Origin: JBEEOW01 sp041191405
Lineage (GTDB): Bacteria; Bacteroidota; Bacteroidia; Cytophagales; UBA9547
DNA length: 35,420 nucleotides
Direction of reading: 5' to 3'
NCBI GenBank assembly: GCA_041191405.1
Contig: JBEEOW010000036.1
Coordinates: 1-35,420 of the forward strand
The translations under genes were made by a program, and so were the position numbers. The notes beneath the pieces were generated by a model that did no database searches, was not told the DNA's origin, and saw only the letters and a program-made list of their open reading frames with translations. Each line of letters starts with the position of its first letter. The stretch's first letter is position 1. Below, in pieces: positions 32,962-35,420 of the stretch.

Positions 32962-32995
32962 AAAGCCTCTTAGCGAAAGTTAAGGGGCTTTTTTG
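32962..32995 (+). terminator. Terminator of asd
   Basis: An 11-bp stem with one mismatch (AAAGCCTCTTA / TAAGGGGCTTT) plus a T run. Confidence 0.8.
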
Positions 32996-33060
32996 TTTGA
33001 AATACAAGATATTAGAGCTCGTTTGAAATTAAACCAAATATAATTTAAAGAAAGTACAAA

Positions 33061-33182
33061 GACTTTTTAGCGAAAAATTAACTTTACTCATGCTTCGACA
33101 AGCTCAGCAACCGTAAAGTTAATTTTTCGAGTAACTTATACTCGAAAACGGTCACTGAGCTTGTGTGTAAGTTTTCGCTGGA
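33061..33182. repeat. Complex palindromic element with TTCGACAAGCTCAG-type core
   Basis: A perfect 17-bp inverted repeat (33071-33087 with 33113-33129) has a 25-nt loop containing GCTTCGACAAGCTCAGC, a word that is a widely dispersed repeat core in Bacteroidota and other bacteria. A second hairpin (CGAGTA/TACTCG, 33128-33144) follows, then CGGTCACTGAGCTTGTG, an inverted relative of the first core. The outermost ends share AGCGAAAA / TTTTCGCT. This fills much of the 385-bp gap between asd and menB and is non-coding. Confidence 0.65.
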
Positions 33183-33236
33183 CTATTTAATCAATACAAT
33201 TATTATCAATACTTTACTTTGTTTCAGTAACATAAT

Positions 33237-33271
33237 TAAGTCTTAAGTCTAATGTCTTTAATCTTAGGTCT
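33237..33271. repeat. 7-bp-period array (TAAGTCT), before menB
   Basis: Five units in phase: TAAGTCT, TAAGTCT, AATGTCT, TTAATCT and TAGGTCT. Confidence 0.65.
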
Positions 33272-33325
33272 AGCAATTATCAAGTAATATATTTAGTTTT
33301 ACCATATTAAAAAATATTATTATTT

Positions 33326-34168
33326 ATGGAAATCAATTGGCAAACTGTCAGAGAATTTGAAGATATAACTTATAAAAAATGTAATGGTGTAGCTAGAATT
33401 GCATTTAACAGACCAGATGTTCGTAATGCATTTCGCCCTAAAACTACTTCTGAATTATATGATGCATTTTATGATGCTTATGAAGACCCCAAAATTGGCG
33501 TAGTTTTACTTTCAGCCGAAGGTCCTTCAAGTAAAGATGGTATTTATTCATTTTGTAGTGGTGGCGACCAAAAAGCTAGAGGCGAAAAAGGTTATGTTGG
33601 CACCGATGGCAGACACCGTTTGAATATTCTTGAGGTACAACGTTTGATCCGTTTTATGCCTAAAGTGGTAATTGCAGTAGTACCAGGTTGGGCTGTTGGT
33701 GGCGGTCACAGTTTACATGTTGTATGCGACCTTACCCTTGCAAGTAAAGAACATGCTATTTTTAAACAAACCGATGCTGATGTTACTAGTTTTGATGGTG
33801 GTTATGGTTCAGCTTATTTAGCTAAAATGGTTGGGCAAAAAAAAGCTAGAGAAATATTTTTCTTAGGTAGAAACTACTCCGCACAAGAAGCTTTTGAAAT
33901 GGGAATGGTAAATGCAGTTATTCCGCATGCTGAGCTTGAAGATACAGCTTACGAATGGGCACAAGAGATTTTAGCAAAATCGCCAACTTCAATAAAAATG
34001 TTAAAATTTGCGATGAACCTTACTGATGATGGCATGGTAGGTCAACAAATTTTTGCAGGAGAAGCAACCCGCTTAGCCTACGGAACCGACGAAGCCAAAG
34101 AAGGTAGAAACGCATTTTTAGAAAAAAGAAAACCAGATTTCAGTAATGTTGGCTATGATCCTTGTTGA
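33326..34168 (+). CDS. menB: 1,4-dihydroxy-2-naphthoyl-CoA synthase
   Basis: A 280-residue crotonase-fold enzyme that closes the naphthoquinone ring from O-succinylbenzoyl-CoA (menaquinone synthesis). MenB hallmarks are IAFNRPDVRNAFRPKT, FCSGGDQKARG (oxyanion region), VPGWAVGGGHSLHVVCDLT, and DADVTSFDGGYGSAYLA with the conserved serine/aspartate. The C-terminus RKPDFSNVGYDPC is also typical. No other men gene is in the window, so it lies apart from any menaquinone cluster. Confidence 0.96.
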   Translation: MEINWQTVREFEDITYKKCNGVARIAFNRPDVRNAFRPKTTSELYDAFYDAYEDPKIGVVLLSAEGPSSKDGIYSFCSGGDQKARGEKGYVGTDGRHRLNILEVQRLIRFMPKVVIAVVPGWAVGGGHSLHVVCDLTLASKEHAIFKQTDADVTSFDGGYGSAYLAKMVGQKKAREIFFLGRNYSAQEAFEMGMVNAVIPHAELEDTAYEWAQEILAKSPTSIKMLKFAMNLTDDGMVGQQIFAGEATRLAYGTDEAKEGRNAFLEKRKPDFSNVGYDPC

Positions 34169-34185
34169 TTTGAAAATGAAAAATG

Positions 34186-34220
34186 CTGTTCGAGATGTTA
34201 GAGTAGAGCATCTCGAACAG
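34186..34220. repeat. 12-bp perfect hairpin after menB
   Basis: CTGTTCGAGATG (34186-34197) pairs with CATCTCGAACAG (34209-34220). It lies 18 bp after the menB stop but lacks a T-tract. It may act as a terminator-like stem or be another dispersed palindrome. Confidence 0.6.
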
Positions 34221-34266
34221 TATGAATTTTCGTTACCCTTATTTATTTTTTGTCCTGTAACACCCT

Positions 34267-34698
34267 TTAATTTTCTTCTAATTTGATTTCCCAATGCAAT
34301 TTTTCGAGAGTATCATAACTTAAAATATATTTCTTGAAATATAATTTGTTATCAATTACATCCTTCCATTTATTATTTAATAATACATCTTGTTTAAATA
34401 CCCATAATCTCATTTTTTCATCCTTACAATATTTTTTAACATATTCTTTCCAAGCTTTATTGGGCTCTCCATCTATCAATTCAGAATAACTAGTTTGTGG
34501 ATCTCTTTTTGTTAGCCAGTTTAGATAATTCGACCCTACTTCATTATCATTAAAATGCTCTAATGAATCATTTTCATATATACAGAAATATAATGTATCT
34601 GATGTATTGTTCCAGACTTCTAGTGAATCATCTTTTTTACCGCATGAAATAAATACTAACATATTTATTAACACAATCCCTTTGAAATAACTTTTCAT
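34267..34698 (-). CDS. Small putative lipoprotein, unknown function
   Basis: A 143-residue protein with an N-terminal signal ending LVFISC; cysteine 19 is the likely lipid attachment site. The mature part starts with a polar linker (GKKDDS) and resembles no family I know. Phrases such as LEVWNNTSDTLYFCIYEND suggest a small beta-rich domain. Two small lipoprotein genes lie in a row on the minus strand (gap 59 bp), and may be related in role or be remnants of an accessory region beside the IS. Confidence 0.7.
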   Translation of the reverse strand: MKSYFKGIVLINMLVFISCGKKDDSLEVWNNTSDTLYFCIYENDSLEHFNDNEVGSNYLNWLTKRDPQTSYSELIDGEPNKAWKEYVKKYCKDEKMRLWVFKQDVLLNNKWKDVIDNKLYFKKYILSYDTLEKLHWEIKLEEN

Positions 34699-34757
34699 AA
34701 ATTACCAATTTTTATAAATTGTAAGTGGAATTTGCCCTCCACATTTTTTTATATTTC

Positions 34758-35204
34758 TCAGATTTTTCCACAACAAAATATATCAGTTTCTCCTAAGTTA
34801 TATTTAAATACAAGTTTCAAAACAGACATATCATACTTTTCGTTTTTTTTATTTGGATTTTCTAATACACTAACATACAAAGTGTCGCCAATTACCTTTC
34901 CTAATGGAATAAATTCTGAAAAAGTTACCACATGAGAATATATTTCAAAATTAATTTCCTGTTTGTTCTGTGAAAACGAAGTAATTTTTATTATTTCATT
35001 TTTGATGTTAAAATTTAGTTTTCGATATTCACTATTATCAAAATTATTGGGAAGATTTAATGTTTCAAGATTTGAAATACATAAATCTTCTTCTATTTTA
35101 CAATCTAAATGCAATTTTTCATGATTATTATTGCAACTTATAATAATTGAGAAAATAAATGTTTTAATTAAAATATTTATTTTGTTTTTTATTAAAATTT
35201 TCAT
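34758..35204 (-). CDS. Small putative lipoprotein, unknown function
   Basis: A 148-residue, low-GC gene. The N-terminus has a hydrophobic helix ending FSIIISC, with cysteine 24 as the probable lipobox. The rest is beta-rich (NLPNNFDNSEYRKLNFNIKN, KVIGDTLYVSVLENP) with no recognised domain. A C-terminal pair of cysteines is present (IFCCGKI). It begins 91 bp from the IS left end; its upstream region is the palindrome cluster at 35223-35282. Confidence 0.65.
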   Translation of the reverse strand: MKILIKNKINILIKTFIFSIIISCNNNHEKLHLDCKIEEDLCISNLETLNLPNNFDNSEYRKLNFNIKNEIIKITSFSQNKQEINFEIYSHVVTFSEFIPLGKVIGDTLYVSVLENPNKKNEKYDMSVLKLVFKYNLGETDIFCCGKI

Positions 35205-35222
35205 AAAAGTCCATTTTATTCA

Positions 35223-35282
35223 GCCCTTGTTGAACTTATATCCAACAAGCATCATTTATTTGTTTTTCATTGCAAAACAAAT
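35223..35282. repeat. Palindromes next to the second IS end
   Basis: 35223-35250 is the second copy of the 146-172 palindrome (CTTGTTG / CAACAAG stem). Right after it, 35258-35282 holds ATTTGTTTT / AAAACAAAT, a 9-bp perfect stem with a 7-nt loop. Confidence 0.6.
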
Positions 35283-35295
35283 CAAATCTTATTCC

Positions 35296-35420
35296 TGTCT
35301 TGTCCTGAAATAGGTTTACACAAAGTAAGCATAAAATGGAAGGAAGAACAAAGGTTGTATACAGTGAAGCATTCAAACATTTAGTGTGTAAAGAGCACAT
35401 CGATACAGGTTCAAGTTTGA
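35296..35420 (+). mobile_element. Left end of an IS3-type insertion sequence (partial)
   Basis: The terminal inverted repeat 35296-35320 begins TGTCTTGTCC and ends GTTTACA, matching the element at 102-126. The OrfA start follows 15 bp inside. The element runs off the window. It has the same orientation as the partial copy at the left edge. Confidence 0.75.
35336..35420 (+). CDS. IS3-type transposase OrfA (N-terminal fragment)
   Basis: The first 28 codons of a transposase subunit, cut by the window end. RTKVVYSEAFKHLVCKEHID resembles the start of IS3-family OrfA helix-turn-helix proteins of Bacteroidota, which open with a YSxEFK-type motif. ATG 35336 is the first start after an in-frame stop at 35306-35308 in the terminal repeat. 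The catalytic OrfB would lie beyond the window. Confidence 0.7.
   Translation, partial: MEGRTKVVYSEAFKHLVCKEHIDTGSSL

Overview
The window is about 35 kb of AT-rich DNA from a member of the Bacteroidota. Three things point there. A secreted protein ends in a type IX secretion (T9SS) sorting domain. Several genes have the Bacteroidota promoter -7 element TAnnTTTG, sometimes with a TTTG/TTG near -33, and translation starts mostly lack Shine-Dalgarno sequences. The gene families (FixH plus a TauE/SafE-like protein, DUF2805 beside photolyases, UMF1 transporter, GumN/TraB proteins) are usual in this phylum. I cannot name the genus.

Layout. 1-126 is the right end of an IS3-type insertion sequence; 35296-35420 is the left end of a related element in the same orientation, with the first codons of its OrfA. 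127-480 is a patch of REP-like palindromes that also supplies the last codons of an FAD oxidoreductase (441-1658, minus). Two identical tRNA-Lys genes follow (1967-2200), then a lipoprotein and a DUF6326/DUF4386 membrane pair converging on a Crp/Fnr regulator. 5072-8306 is a light-dependent DNA repair group: an iron-sulfur (6-4)-type photolyase, a DASH cryptochrome and a DUF2805 protein. 8575-14500 encodes the complete 2-oxoglutarate dehydrogenase complex (sucA, sucB with two lipoyl domains, lpdA). 14756-18208 is a large GumN/TraB-type protein with an unusual C-terminal extension. Next come trpA, a TauE/SafE-like/FixH pair, a NUDIX protein, pyrE, an orphan histidine kinase, an NHL-propeller T9SS protein, a UMF1 transporter, gltX, a hypothetical, a frameshifted alpha/beta hydrolase, yaaA, asd, menB and two small lipoproteins.

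The most notable structure is between the genes. At least eleven loci carry degenerate tandem arrays with an exact 7-bp period. They range from a perfect 13-copy array just before a membrane-protein start codon (19846-19936) to diverged arrays. Many begin in or beside a stop codon, and several occur as inverted pairs. Other palindromic repeats occur at 148-412, 4829-5015, 19942-19972, 33061-33182, 34186-34220 and 35223-35282. A good small-RNA candidate, with consensus promoter, folded body and terminator, lies at about 25687-25815 on the minus strand.

Most coding content is ordinary housekeeping. Novelty candidates are the heptad-array family, the small RNA, the GumN/TraB fusion, and the repeats next to both insertion sequence ends.
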